The position numbers and the translations under genes are program-made. Of a stretch of DNA of 64,000 bases, positions 1-8,885 are shown one piece after another (within the stretch, counting starts at the first letter, position 1; every line of letters begins with the position of its first letter). The notes beneath the pieces are model-generated. The model worked only from the letters and a program-made list of their open reading frames with translations. It searched no databases and was not told the DNA's origin. Source of the stretch: UBA5239 sp031548025 (GTDB lineage Bacteria > Verrucomicrobiota > Lentisphaeria > Victivallales > Victivallaceae); the NCBI GenBank assembly GCA_031548025.1, contig JAVBRM010000079.1, positions 17,533 through 81,532 on the forward strand, in the 5' to 3' direction.

Positions 1-339
1 CCGGCCAGTGACGGCAATCAAGCCATGAACAGCGTACCGATCGAGAGCAACGTCCATCAGGTCTGGACCGTGAACAATCTTCAGGATAGCGTCAATATCC
101 TGACTGAGTTCAGCAAACAGCAGAATATCATGAAACCTCTGGTAGCGCAGAACAAATCGGGTACTCTGTCGCTGAATGCCATCCTGGACAAAGAGCAACT
201 GGTCAAACTCGTCCGTTATCTTGACGGTAACGGTTATAATTTGCTTTCCCCCAATGCTCCACAGCCTGAGCAACGCTATTTCCAGGGCTATGCCAACGAC
301 AAAGTAGTCTATTCCGCGGAATTCGTCCTGAATAAGTAA
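1..339 (+). CDS. C-terminal end of an unrecognised protein (5' truncated)
   Basis: The frame is open from base 1 with no stop before TAA at 337-339, so this is probably the last 112 codons of a gene that starts left of the window. The ATG at 25 has no Shine-Dalgarno sequence before it and need not be a real start. The visible part is soluble-looking, with no membrane segment, mixed charge and a C-terminal stretch rich in Tyr, Asn and Gln. I do not recognise the family. It converges on the DUF4838 gene only 12 bases away, with no obvious terminator hairpin between them. Confidence 0.6.
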   Translation, partial: PASDGNQAMNSVPIESNVHQVWTVNNLQDSVNILTEFSKQQNIMKPLVAQNKSGTLSLNAILDKEQLVKLVRYLDGNGYNLLSPNAPQPEQRYFQGYANDKVVYSAEFVLNK

Positions 340-351
340 TCTTTCTGAAAT

Positions 352-2625
352 CTATTTGAAAATGACTTCGCCGAATGACGCGGAGTTGTGTGGCGCTCCC
401 TGTCGCCAGATGCCGACTTCCGTTTTGCGCTGCTGGTGGTTCCAGTAGCGTAGGAACATGGCGCTGGTGGCGACATTTTCCGGATTGGTGAAGCCCAGGG
501 TTTTCAAGGGAATACAGACCAGAGCGCTCCAACCGTCGGCGGTTGTCCGCCGCTCGAGCTGAAAGTTTCCATCCCATTTGACGTCTTTGTTGCAGGAGTC
601 ATAAATATTGCCGTTGATATCGAACGCAATCTGGTAGACCTCATGATCGGCGCCGGTCAGGAAAAGTTCGAACTTATCGCCGGCGGGCCACAGGTCGCGT
701 TTCTGGCCGGCGGGACGCGCAAAGGCTTTGGCGGGTTCCTTGTCATGACATTTCACGCCGATATACAAATTGGCGTCATCATAGAGCAGTCGGACGGCGG
801 TTTTTTCCAACGGCGGCTGGCTGGCCGCGGTAAAAAACTGATCGGCGATTTCGGCGTTTGCCCAGGACCCGCTCTTGAAGTCCGGGTCGAATGGCGGTTT
901 GGCCGCAGTCCGCGAGGCCGTAATACTGAAGCCCGCCGCATTGGCAATCTGTTCTTCAAATGTCTTCTGCATGGCCGTCAGCATTTTCCGGGCATTCGGA
1001 TGGAGGTCTTTGCCCAAGGCTCGCTCAAGCGCCGCGCGGCATTGATTTTCGGTGCCGGGACGGACGACGCTGGTCCGCCAGGAGGCGCTGCACAGGTCGT
1101 TCCACTGTGAGATTGACGGATGCTTAAACCAACCATCCTCGGTGATCCGGTAAAACTCCGCCACGTCGTCCGCCGCGGGACCGTATGCGCGGGCCAGAAA
1201 TTCCCGGCGCATTTCGTATACATCCCGGTAAGGATTCCAGGAGCCGTTGGCCATAACCCAGAAGTACATGGAGTTCATATCCCAGCTTTTCACACCGTCC
1301 ATGCGGGGCCCGATGGCGTCCGCGTACATTTCCGAATACGTGCGGTTGATCCCGAAGCTGTTGGCATAGCGCCAGTCTTCCAGCGCGATCACATCCGTCG
1401 GCCGGGGGAAGGGGGGGACCAGTCCGAAATATTCGCGCCAGGTCAAATTAGCGCCGATTTTCGTCCAGCCGAGGAATTGTTCATTCCAGATTTTGTTGTT
1501 CGTTCCGGTCATGGGCTGTTTGCTGTCCTTGTAGATCGGGCAGAATGAAATGCTGATATTGGGTTCGACTGGGCAATGAGGCGGAATTTCTGTAAAGAAG
1601 TATCCGAACGTCAGAATCCGCTTACCCGGATACTTGGTTTGCATATGGCGCGCAATTTGATTCAGCCAGAGAAAAAACTGGGTGGAGCGGAACGCCTTGT
1701 CTTCCGGCGCGATCGCTTTGCCGCCGATATTGATCGGCTTCAGGCATTCGGGGCATTCGCACAGGTTGTAATTATCCTCGATCATGATGCGGTAAGTGTC
1801 GTAGTTTGAATTGGCCTTGACGTGGGTATCGACCTCCCCGATGAAGGTTCTCAGGAGTTCCGGATTGGTGAAACACAGTTGGGTGGAAGCCGGATAGTCG
1901 CTCGGCCGTACCCGTTTGCCGTTAATCAACGGATAAAATTCCGGGTGAGAGCCGTAATATTTCTTTTCGGGGATATATACCCCGACCAGGTTATGGCCGC
2001 CGCCGAACTCGAAAAACGGCGCATATTTGACGCGGTCTTTGTTGAAGGAAGTCAGCGCGCTCCAGTTCGAACCGTTGCGGACCTGCCATTCTTCGGACGG
2101 CACGTGATTAGGCGGGCCGATCATCTGCCAGCCGCGCAGGACATATACCGGCACGTCGATATAATCGGTATGGGTGAACTCGAGGTTGGGATTTTTGCTG
2201 AAAACAGTACCGAATTCCGTGTTGGGGCGCGCCCAGATGATGTCGGTATTTTTATACAGCCATTTGTAAACGCCGTTCAATACGCCCTTGGGCTGCGAAC
2301 CGAACAGATAAACTGTATTGCCGGTTTTGCGGACGGCGTATCCGTCGTTGCCGTTCAGTTTGGCAAGGTCATCGGGGAATTGCTTCGGATTGACGCATAG
2401 TACGATCCGGGTTTTCGCATTGCCCGGAGCGTTGAGGCTCGGCAGTTCCGTACCGGAAATTTCCCGGACCCAGCGCTGCAGTTCCTCGGCGGCATATACA
2501 ATAGCCGGGTGGGCGTCCTGGTCGATGATGATTTCAGCTTCGGGCCGGGAGTTGTTCGTCAGGCGGGTATGGGTACAGCCGCCGAGGATGAGCAACGCTG
2601 TCAGCAGTACGGGTAGTTTTTTCAT
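352..2625 (-). CDS. DUF4838 lipoprotein with C-terminal CBM9-like domain
   Basis: A 757-residue predicted lipoprotein: a short hydrophobic N-terminus ends in a lipobox-like LGGC with Cys17, so it is probably anchored in a membrane after export. Residues about 25-130 resemble the N-terminal domain found in alpha-glucuronidase-type enzymes (conserved AAEELQRW). A DUF4838 region follows, with the characteristic CECPEC cysteine cluster near residue 290. From about residue 590 to the end there is a CBM9-like sugar-binding fold (DDANLYIGVKCHD, later GWSALVCIPL). DUF4838 proteins are generally regarded as glycan-active, but the substrate is unknown. It is the last gene of the LacI-pseudopilin-DUF4838-DUF4838 operon, 19 bases after its paralogue, with which it shares most of its length. 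Ribosome binding site weak (TGGAATC). Confidence 0.85.
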   Translation of the reverse strand: MKKLPVLLTALLILGGCTHTRLTNNSRPEAEIIIDQDAHPAIVYAAEELQRWVREISGTELPSLNAPGNAKTRIVLCVNPKQFPDDLAKLNGNDGYAVRKTGNTVYLFGSQPKGVLNGVYKWLYKNTDIIWARPNTEFGTVFSKNPNLEFTHTDYIDVPVYVLRGWQMIGPPNHVPSEEWQVRNGSNWSALTSFNKDRVKYAPFFEFGGGHNLVGVYIPEKKYYGSHPEFYPLINGKRVRPSDYPASTQLCFTNPELLRTFIGEVDTHVKANSNYDTYRIMIEDNYNLCECPECLKPINIGGKAIAPEDKAFRSTQFFLWLNQIARHMQTKYPGKRILTFGYFFTEIPPHCPVEPNISISFCPIYKDSKQPMTGTNNKIWNEQFLGWTKIGANLTWREYFGLVPPFPRPTDVIALEDWRYANSFGINRTYSEMYADAIGPRMDGVKSWDMNSMYFWVMANGSWNPYRDVYEMRREFLARAYGPAADDVAEFYRITEDGWFKHPSISQWNDLCSASWRTSVVRPGTENQCRAALERALGKDLHPNARKMLTAMQKTFEEQIANAAGFSITASRTAAKPPFDPDFKSGSWANAEIADQFFTAASQPPLEKTAVRLLYDDANLYIGVKCHDKEPAKAFARPAGQKRDLWPAGDKFELFLTGADHEVYQIAFDINGNIYDSCNKDVKWDGNFQLERRTTADGWSALVCIPLKTLGFTNPENVATSAMFLRYWNHQQRKTEVGIWRQGAPHNSASFGEVIFK

Positions 2626-2644
2626 GTGGCAGATTCCATTTTAT

Positions 2645-4927
2645 TTATTTGAGGATGATATCGCAGAATGAACTCATGTTGTGGCGGGCGCCGCCGAACA
2701 GTATTGCCGCTCTGGCCGGTGCGGAACCGAGAGCCGGCGCCCGCAGGTACTGACGGACAAAAGTGCCGTGGAGTACCTTGGCGGTTGCGGGATCGAGGCC
2801 GATCTCCTTCCATGGGACCGTAGCCATGCCGCTCCAGCCGGTATCTGTCACCTGTGCCTGAGAGGTCCATTTCACCGGGCGGACGGCGGAATACCGGTTG
2901 TTGGCCGGATCGAATACCATCTGAGTAAAGTGCGTTTTGCCTTTCCAGATTCCCTGCAGGAAAATTTCGAAGCCTTCGCCGTCCGGAAAAATATTTTTGT
3001 CGGTGGCCGGGCGGTAGTACATCTTTTTTACATCCGAATGGTCGCATTTTACTCCGAAATAGATATTCCGGTCGTCGTAGAGAATCCGCAATTCCGTTTT
3101 GTCGGTGTGTGACTTCATGCTGGTATTGATGAAGAATTTATTGCTGGGAACCGCTTTCAGCCATTCGGCGGAAGCAAAATCCGGGTCGAACTGCGGCGGA
3201 GTATTCACTTTAACCGCGGTCAACTGGAATTCCTTGGCCATGGTCATATATTCCTCGAAATTGCTGCGGATGCCCTCGAGCATCTTCCGGGCATTGGGGT
3301 GAGTCACCTTGGCGGCGGCGCTTTCCAGATGACTGCGCAAAGTTTTTTCGAGACCGGCCTGAATTACGCATTTTTTCCAATTGGCCCAGGCGTTGTCGTT
3401 CCACCCCGATTTGCCGGGGCTTTTGAACCATTGTTCCTCGATCAGGCTGAAATATTTTCCGACGTCATCCGCGGCCGGGCCGTAAACCCGTTTGAGAAAT
3501 TCGCGGCGCATGGCCGGGACATCCTGATCCGGGTTCCAGGAGCCGTTGGCCATGACCCAGAAGTACATGGCGTTGGCGTCCCATGACTTGGTTCCGTCCA
3601 TGCGGCTGCCCGCCGCGTCGGCGTACATCTCGGAATAGGTGCGGTTGATTCCGTATTGATTGACGTATTTCCAGTCGGCCAGGGCGATGACGTCGGTCGG
3701 CCGGGGGAAGGGGGGTACCAGCCCGTAATATTCACGCCAGGTAAGTTGGTTGGTGATCGGCAGCCAGCCCTGGAATCTGTTCATGGTGTCCTTATTATTC
3801 GGCGACTCGATGGTGAACTTGGAATCCTTGTAGATCGGGCAGAACGAGATGCTGATATTCGGCTCAACCTTGCATGCCGGCGGGATTTCGGTGAAGAAGT
3901 AACCGAAAGTCAGGATTCGTTTCTCCGGATAATTGGTCTGGAAATGCCGGGCAATCTCATTCAACCACAGGAAAAACTGGGTGGAACGGAAATTTTTGTC
4001 CTTATTGTTGACGGTATTGCCTTCCGGGGTGGTGATCGGCTTCATGCACTCCGGGCATTCGCACAAAATATAGTTGTCCTCGATCATAATGCGGTAAGTG
4101 CCGTAATCGGGATTGGCCTTGACCTTGGCGTCCACTTCCGCGATGAAGGTTCTCAGCAGTTCGGGATTGGTAAAACAGAGCTGGGTCGAGGCCGAATGAG
4201 CGCTCGGACGAGTTCTTTTGCCGTCCTTCATCGGATAAAATTCCGGATGTTTGTCGAAGTATTTCTTTTCCTGAATATAGAGCCCGACCAGGTTATGGCC
4301 GCCGCCGAACTCAAAAAACGGCGCATATTTGACGCGATCCTTGTTGAAGGAAGTCAGCGCACTCCAGTTCGAACCGTTGCGGACTTGCCATTCTTCGGAC
4401 GGCACGTGATTATGCGGACCGATCATCTGCCAGCCGCGCAAGACATATACCGGCACGTCGATGTAATCGGTATGTTGGAAATTGAGCGTGGGATTTTTGC
4501 TGAAAACAGTACCGAATTCTGTGTTGGGGCGCGCCCAGATGATGTCGGTATTTTTATACAGCCACTTGTAAACACCGTTTAAGACGCCTTTCGGGCAGGA
4601 GCCGAAGAGATAAACGGTATTTCCGCTTGTACGAACCGCATAGCCGTCATTGTCCCTGAGTTTCTCCAATTCGGCGGGGAACTTGTCCGGGGCTACCGAC
4701 AGGATGATTTTATGAGTGGTATTGCCGGGTGTGTTGAGGACCGTCAGTTCGGCTCCCGAGATTTGTTTTATCCAGTTCTGCAGTTCTTCTGCTGCGTATT
4801 TTACCGCCGGATGGGCGGTCTTGTCGATGATGATTTCCGCCGTCGGTTTGCCGTTTTCGGTCAATTGCACAGCCCCTTGAAGAGTGGCGGCGATCAGAGA
4901 CAGACAAAAGAATAGTTTTTTCAGCAT
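2645..4927 (-). CDS. DUF4838 protein with C-terminal CBM9-like domain (secreted paralogue)
   Basis: A 760-residue tandem paralogue of the gene at 352-2625, with the same order: N-terminal alpha-glucuronidase-like domain, DUF4838 with a CECPEC cluster near residue 290, and a CBM9-like tail (DDRNIYFGVKCDH, later GWSGMATVPW). It differs at the N-terminus: a hydrophobic signal peptide of about 18 residues without a lipobox Cys, so it is probably released by signal peptidase I rather than lipidated. The start lies 12 bases after the pseudopilin stop, so the two are almost certainly co-transcribed and, through the LacI gene, co-regulated. The middle (residues about 110-240) is nearly identical to the paralogue while both ends diverge. 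A glycan target is inferred from the domains; the exact reaction cannot be read from the sequence. Confidence 0.85.
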   Translation of the reverse strand: MLKKLFFCLSLIAATLQGAVQLTENGKPTAEIIIDKTAHPAVKYAAEELQNWIKQISGAELTVLNTPGNTTHKIILSVAPDKFPAELEKLRDNDGYAVRTSGNTVYLFGSCPKGVLNGVYKWLYKNTDIIWARPNTEFGTVFSKNPTLNFQHTDYIDVPVYVLRGWQMIGPHNHVPSEEWQVRNGSNWSALTSFNKDRVKYAPFFEFGGGHNLVGLYIQEKKYFDKHPEFYPMKDGKRTRPSAHSASTQLCFTNPELLRTFIAEVDAKVKANPDYGTYRIMIEDNYILCECPECMKPITTPEGNTVNNKDKNFRSTQFFLWLNEIARHFQTNYPEKRILTFGYFFTEIPPACKVEPNISISFCPIYKDSKFTIESPNNKDTMNRFQGWLPITNQLTWREYYGLVPPFPRPTDVIALADWKYVNQYGINRTYSEMYADAAGSRMDGTKSWDANAMYFWVMANGSWNPDQDVPAMRREFLKRVYGPAADDVGKYFSLIEEQWFKSPGKSGWNDNAWANWKKCVIQAGLEKTLRSHLESAAAKVTHPNARKMLEGIRSNFEEYMTMAKEFQLTAVKVNTPPQFDPDFASAEWLKAVPSNKFFINTSMKSHTDKTELRILYDDRNIYFGVKCDHSDVKKMYYRPATDKNIFPDGEGFEIFLQGIWKGKTHFTQMVFDPANNRYSAVRPVKWTSQAQVTDTGWSGMATVPWKEIGLDPATAKVLHGTFVRQYLRAPALGSAPARAAILFGGARHNMSSFCDIILK

Positions 4928-4939
4928 TTTTCGACTCTC

Positions 4940-5656
4940 TTAGTTAGGGATTAACACGCGGTTGTGGTTCCAGTGGGCATAGCGCTGGATGTATTTGCTT
5001 TTCAGCTCACCGGAGTCGGCCGGCTCCACATGCATGTCGCCCAGGAGCAGATTGGCGCGCTGGCTGTGGCGGGTATGGAGACGGCACGCCGTGCTTTGCG
5101 CCGTAGCCGGGCAAATCCAGCATTTCTGGATATTCAAGGTGGCATTAAAGACCAGAGAGTCGCCCACAATCACTTCGCGGGAAGGCTCCGGCAAACGTTT
5201 CATTTCAATGCAGGTGTCATTGCTCCAGACCTGCTTGCTGCTGCCGTCTTTTGAATAATATACGACCTGGTTGATGCCGTAACTTGGAGCTTCTCCGCTC
5301 ATTCCAAGTTCGAATCGATACGGGGTGTAGCTCGGACAGACGAAAACATTGGAATTCGCGTTGTTATACATGTTTTTTACTTCACTGCCGAAATAACCGA
5401 GCATCATAATGAAAGAAGGCCAAGTGAACGTTCCGGTACCGACCGCATTGCCCATGGCTTTCGGCAGATTTTGGACGTTGTCGTCGGAGTAGAATGACAA
5501 CGTAGTGCCGACCTGCTTCAGATTGCCGATGCACTTCGTCGCCTGTGCTTTACCGCGGGCTTGATTCAAGGCGGGCAATAACATGGCTGCCAAAATTGCA
5601 ATGATAGCAATAACGACCAGGAGCTCAATCAGTGTAAAATGCTTTCTCATCATCAT
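4940..5656 (-). CDS. pseudopilin-like protein (prepilin N-terminus, DUF1559-like)
   Basis: About 238 residues. The N-terminus is a type IV pilin/pseudopilin segment (FTLIELLVV, with the conserved Glu at position 5 of the motif), continuing as a hydrophobic helix and then an amphipathic coiled stretch. The globular part carries the pattern CPSY..Y..G and ends with an H-x9-D element (H in RHSQRAN, then GDMHV) typical of DUF1559-like proteins of PVC bacteria. There is no Gly just before FTLIEL. The first ATG overlaps the LacI stop in an ATGA; three ATGs in a row occur, and GAGGT lies 5 bases upstream of the first. A structural role in a secretion pseudopilus or cell-surface assembly is inferred from the family only. 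Confidence 0.85.
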   Translation of the reverse strand: MMMRKHFTLIELLVVIAIIAILAAMLLPALNQARGKAQATKCIGNLKQVGTTLSFYSDDNVQNLPKAMGNAVGTGTFTWPSFIMMLGYFGSEVKNMYNNANSNVFVCPSYTPYRFELGMSGEAPSYGINQVVYYSKDGSSKQVWSNDTCIEMKRLPEPSREVIVGDSLVFNATLNIQKCWICPATAQSTACRLHTRHSQRANLLLGDMHVEPADSGELKSKYIQRYAHWNHNRVLIPN

Positions 5657-6681
5657 AATGTACCTCGATTTGAATGGGTTGATTTTTTAACAGATGCGCG
5701 CTCGACCAGCGGCATGGTGAACGAGCGTTTCTGCTGCGGCAGTTCCGGGTGCTCAATCCGTTTGATCAATGTTTCCACCAACAACTCCGCGCCCAGCTTG
5801 TACTGCTGGTCGAAGGTCGTCAGCGGCGGCACGCAAAATGCCGATTCGCAGAGATTGTCATAACTGAGCAGTGAAATATCGCCCGGCACGCGGATTCCGA
5901 GTTCGTGGGCAGCACACAATGCCCCCATCGCCACGTGATCGCCGTGGGTGATGACCGCAGTCGGCTTGTCATCCCGTTCCAGAATCTTTTTCAGGGCGTC
6001 GTAACCGTCTTTATACTGATAAAAGGTCTGAATGTTGACAAACCAGTCAGGGTTTACTTTCAGCTCCAGCTTTTTCAATTCACGGTTTATCTGGTCAAAG
6101 CGTTTATCGGCAAATAATCCGATAAAACCGATTTTTCGATGACCTTGCTCCACCAGATAATGTACCGCCCGGACCGCATAATCGAGCTTGTCCGGGAAGA
6201 CGCAATCCATCAGTTCGCGTTCGTTGCCGTAAGTAACCACCGGGATACCGGCGGAAGCGATGGCTTCCTCATATTGACAGGTGATTACACCGTCGACGCC
6301 GCGCAGCCGCATCCGTTCAAATGCCTTGAGGAACGCATTGTGACTGCCTTTTACGCCGTCCCAGTAGGCCAGCAGCGCGCTATAGCCGCGTTTTTCCAAA
6401 GCTGCGTCGATCTGCATGCCGAGCTCGCCGTAAAAGCTGTTGACGGACGGAAACAACACACCAATGGTGAATGTGCGTTTCATGCTCAGCGCCTTGGCGG
6501 CGAAGTTCGGGCGATAGTCCAATTTCTTCACCGCGTCCGCCACCAATGACTTGGTTTTGGGGGTGGCCTTGCAATTGTCCGGATCGCTTATCACCTTTGC
6601 CACCATGCTCTTGGAGAGGTTGCAATAGTTGGCGATATCCTGCAAGGTAGTATGTTTCTTGATTGTATTTGTCGTGTTCAT
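5653..6681 (-). CDS. LacI-family transcriptional regulator
   Basis: A 342-residue one-component regulator. Residues about 12-65 form a LacI helix-turn-helix (TLQDIANYCNLSKSMVAKVI) and hinge (LDYRPNFAAKAL), followed by a periplasmic-binding-protein-like effector domain to about residue 330. I start it at 6,681 (MNTTNTIKK) and not at the upstream in-frame ATG, because a perfect TTGACA-17-TATAAT promoter lies directly in front and runs through the longer version's first codons. The gene heads an operon with a pseudopilin and two DUF4838 proteins (4-base overlap with the pseudopilin), so it probably controls their expression in response to a sugar. A LacI-type palindrome sits inside its own promoter, suggesting autoregulation. 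Confidence 0.9.
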   Translation of the reverse strand: MNTTNTIKKHTTLQDIANYCNLSKSMVAKVISDPDNCKATPKTKSLVADAVKKLDYRPNFAAKALSMKRTFTIGVLFPSVNSFYGELGMQIDAALEKRGYSALLAYWDGVKGSHNAFLKAFERMRLRGVDGVITCQYEEAIASAGIPVVTYGNERELMDCVFPDKLDYAVRAVHYLVEQGHRKIGFIGLFADKRFDQINRELKKLELKVNPDWFVNIQTFYQYKDGYDALKKILERDDKPTAVITHGDHVAMGALCAAHELGIRVPGDISLLSYDNLCESAFCVPPLTTFDQQYKLGAELLVETLIKRIEHPELPQQKRSFTMPLVERASVKKSTHSNRGTL

Positions 6682-6716
6682 GTTAATATTATAATTGGAC
6701 CGGTGTAATTTGTCAA
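6682..6716 (-). promoter_or_regulatory. consensus promoter and palindromic operator of the LacI gene
   Basis: On the minus strand TTGACA (6716-6711) and TATAAT (6693-6688) are separated by exactly 17 bases. The -10 box ends 6 bases before the ATG at 6,681, so the transcript is expected to begin at or within a base of the start codon (leaderless). The spacer is occupied by an 18-bp palindrome, AATTGGACCGGTGTAATT (6693-6710), 14 of 18 positions symmetric, with an ACCGGT centre of the kind bound by LacI-family proteins. A repressor bound here would block RNA polymerase directly. Confidence 0.75.
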
Positions 6717-6971
6717 TAGGCATTCATTGAAAAGTGCGGATTTTAACCGATTTTTGTTGCATTTAGCTCGAATTTAGGCAATTGGGCTGGGATAAGGCGA
6801 TGAACGAAAATTGATTGCAGGAAGGAAATATCCTCAAATTACCTGGTCGTTGATGTCTCTGGAAGGACTGATGATTACCTGAAAATCGCAGTTGGAGGCT
6901 GAAATAAAGTGGACCGGTGTATTATTGGTGTCGCGGCGACCTTCGGCTTGAAGAAATATTACTTTCCTCTA

Positions 6972-6999
6972 TTGACTTTTCTTTTTTATCAATTATAAT
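6972..6999 (+). promoter_or_regulatory. promoter of the GntR/LacI-like regulator at 7,050
   Basis: TTGACT (6972-6977) and TATAAT (6994-6999) are 16 bases apart. Transcription would start near 7,006, giving a leader of about 44 bases with no Shine-Dalgarno sequence in front of the ATG. Confidence 0.6.
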
Positions 7000-7001
7000 A
7001 A

Positions 7002-7046
7002 TATCAGAAATGTTAAATATATTAATAACTGATAATATATCTGATA
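7002..7046. promoter_or_regulatory. possible operator: repeated TATCAG/CTGATA half sites
   Basis: TATCAG at 7002-7007 is inverted relative to CTGATA at 7029-7034 and CTGATA at 7041-7046; the last two are 12 bases apart start to start. They lie between the -10 box and the start codon, where a bound regulator would block its own transcription. The region is AT-rich, so chance matches are possible. Confidence 0.35.
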
Positions 7047-7049
7047 AAT

Positions 7050-8132
7050 ATGAAGCAAAAAACCAAATACCAGAATATCTGTGATGAATTGCGCGGGCAG
7101 ATTGTAAACGGCGTTTTACAGGGTAAAATGCCGTCAATGCGTGAGCTTACCGATCATTATCAGGTCAGTCACGTCACGATTCTGCGGGTTTTCCGGGAAC
7201 TGGCGGGTGAAGGCCTGATCAAGAACCGGGAAAAATCGTCTTATGTCATTTGCAACCGCAAAATAACTACCCGTAATCTGGTAGTATGTTTGTCGCGTTC
7301 GCTGTGGAGTATCAACGAGGAAAACAATCTGATCAATGAAATCCGGATCGGCGTGGAAAAAACCGCTCAGGAAAAACGTTTGAGCTACCTGGTTCCGTCG
7401 CAAAATAGCCTGATCAATTATCAGGATACACCGGATACGTTTTTTGAGGAGATCATTTGGGAGTTGGAGTCGTATTTGCCGAGAACCTGCGGGGTATTGC
7501 TGCATGCGTCTTTTACCGATGCCCAGCTTGAACGGTATTTCCTGCCGAAATTCGGTAATATTCCGGCGGTGATTGTCGGAAGAAAAACCGAGTTGCCGCT
7601 GCATTCGGTGGAAATGCCGACCGAAGCCGGTTGCCGCGAAGCCGCCAAATTGGCAAGTAAGGCGGCATACAGCGATTATATTCTCTGCCAGGCGGTTATA
7701 AATACCGATTATCAGGATTGTCACGTCGATATTTTCGCCGGCGAATTGAAGAAGAACGGATGCGATGAGTCCAGGATTCATTATTGCCGCGGTGTTTTTA
7801 CTTCGCCGTCGGTTGATGCCCAAATCATTGAAAACCTGCGGGCGGCAATAGCCGGGAGTCAGGGAAAGCCGCTGATTTTTGCATCGTCCGGACGTAGTGC
7901 GCATTGGATTTGCCAGGATTTGAAACCATTTGGGTTCGAGGCCGGCAGGGATTACGGGTTGCTGGCGTTCGACGGGAAAGGCTTCTGCGCCAATAATGAG
8001 CCGAAAATTGCATCCGTCAAAATTGATGGCGAGGAAATGGGCAGGCTTGCCGTGGCGTCATTGATTGGCGGTGACTACCGGCAGCTTCGGCAAGTTGTCG
8101 GTTTTCGGATCGATATCAACGAAACATTATAG
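7050..8132 (+). CDS. GntR-type regulator with LacI-like sensor domain
   Basis: A 360-residue regulator. Residues about 5-70 form a GntR winged helix (ICDELRGQIVNG, then MRELTDHYQVSHVTILRVFR), and the remainder (about 75-350) looks like a periplasmic-binding-protein-type effector domain, as in the LacI/PurR superfamily, ending with LLAFDGKGF...IDGEEMGRLA. Such hybrids are common sugar sensors. It is the first gene of set 2: the pseudopilin begins 22 bases downstream and the beta-helix protein follows, so it probably regulates these two genes. No Shine-Dalgarno sequence is visible before the ATG. Confidence 0.85.
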   Translation: MKQKTKYQNICDELRGQIVNGVLQGKMPSMRELTDHYQVSHVTILRVFRELAGEGLIKNREKSSYVICNRKITTRNLVVCLSRSLWSINEENNLINEIRIGVEKTAQEKRLSYLVPSQNSLINYQDTPDTFFEEIIWELESYLPRTCGVLLHASFTDAQLERYFLPKFGNIPAVIVGRKTELPLHSVEMPTEAGCREAAKLASKAAYSDYILCQAVINTDYQDCHVDIFAGELKKNGCDESRIHYCRGVFTSPSVDAQIIENLRAAIAGSQGKPLIFASSGRSAHWICQDLKPFGFEAGRDYGLLAFDGKGFCANNEPKIASVKIDGEEMGRLAVASLIGGDYRQLRQVVGFRIDINETL

Positions 8133-8154
8133 ACTGAAAAGGAGAATAGAGTAT

Positions 8155-8871
8155 ATGACAAAACGAATCGATAGGAGATTTTTCACACTTATCGAGCTCC
8201 TGGTGGTGATCGCGATTATTGCAATTCTTGCCGCGATGCTGCTTCCAGCATTGAATAAGGCCAGGATACAGGCTTTGTCGAGCAAGTGTATCAGCAATTT
8301 GAAACAATGTGCGCTGGCGGCAAATGCTTATGCGGATGACTTTTGCGATTTTTTCCCGGCTTCACAATCCAAGTTACTGGGAGACGGCGATGATTACGGA
8401 TGGGCTTACGTGTTATGTGAAAACCGTTATTTGGTCAAACCGCCGGGTCGCACTTACAATACCAGTATGCTTTGCCCGGCTCAGACGGCATCGCCAAGCG
8501 GCGGCTGGCAGTCGCAGGGAATGCGGTCTTATGGCCTCATTAACGGATTGTCGGCCTGGGGGGGACCGGCGGCGGAAACTACGCTGACCAACTCGGTTTA
8601 TTATATCCGCCGCTCAACTCTGTTCAGACCGGAAAACCGCTTGATTCCGCTGGGTGGCGACAGCCGCAAAGGGCGCCCCACCGATCTGCTCCAGGAGTGT
8701 ACGATCGTCATGACGACCAGCTTGACCTCGTTTCGGCAGACCGGTTCTCTGATGGCATTTCACCTCCGGCATAACCAGCGCGCAAATGCCTTTTTCGCCG
8801 ACGGTCATGTCGAAGGGTTGGAAGTCGGTAGTTTCAACAGCGACCGCAAAGTTTATTACACTTATCCTTAA
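8155..8871 (+). CDS. pseudopilin-like protein (DUF1559-like)
   Basis: 238 residues. I start at 8,155 (MTKRIDRRFFTLIELL), preceded by AAAAGGAGAA with a 10-base spacing; a longer in-frame version would overlap the regulator. It has an N-terminal pilin-type helix with Glu5, then LNKARIQALSSKCISNLKQ typical of PVC pseudopilins, two Cys-containing loops (SKC, MLCPA) and a clear H-x9-DG motif near the C-terminus (HNQRANAFFADGH). The residue before FTLIEL is Phe, not the usual Gly. It lies between regulator and beta-helix enzyme genes, with 14 bases to the next start. Confidence 0.88.
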   Translation: MTKRIDRRFFTLIELLVVIAIIAILAAMLLPALNKARIQALSSKCISNLKQCALAANAYADDFCDFFPASQSKLLGDGDDYGWAYVLCENRYLVKPPGRTYNTSMLCPAQTASPSGGWQSQGMRSYGLINGLSAWGGPAAETTLTNSVYYIRRSTLFRPENRLIPLGGDSRKGRPTDLLQECTIVMTTSLTSFRQTGSLMAFHLRHNQRANAFFADGHVEGLEVGSFNSDRKVYYTYP

Positions 8872-8885
8872 GGAGACCGGACCAC

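Larger units (their letters stand above)
6717..7049. other. divergent intergenic region between LacI and GntR sets
   Basis: About 330 bases without a convincing gene. It holds a second copy of the operator core, TGGACCGGTGTA, at 6910-6921, with flanks that no longer match the full palindrome. The segment 6,770-6,900 contains nothing I can identify. Towards the right end it becomes very AT-rich and contains the promoter and possible operator sites of the plus-strand regulator at 7,050. Confidence 0.6.

Noticed and set aside
6682..6723. Longer LacI start at 6,723
   Set aside because: The extra 14 codons coincide with the TTGACA and TATAAT boxes and the operator palindrome.
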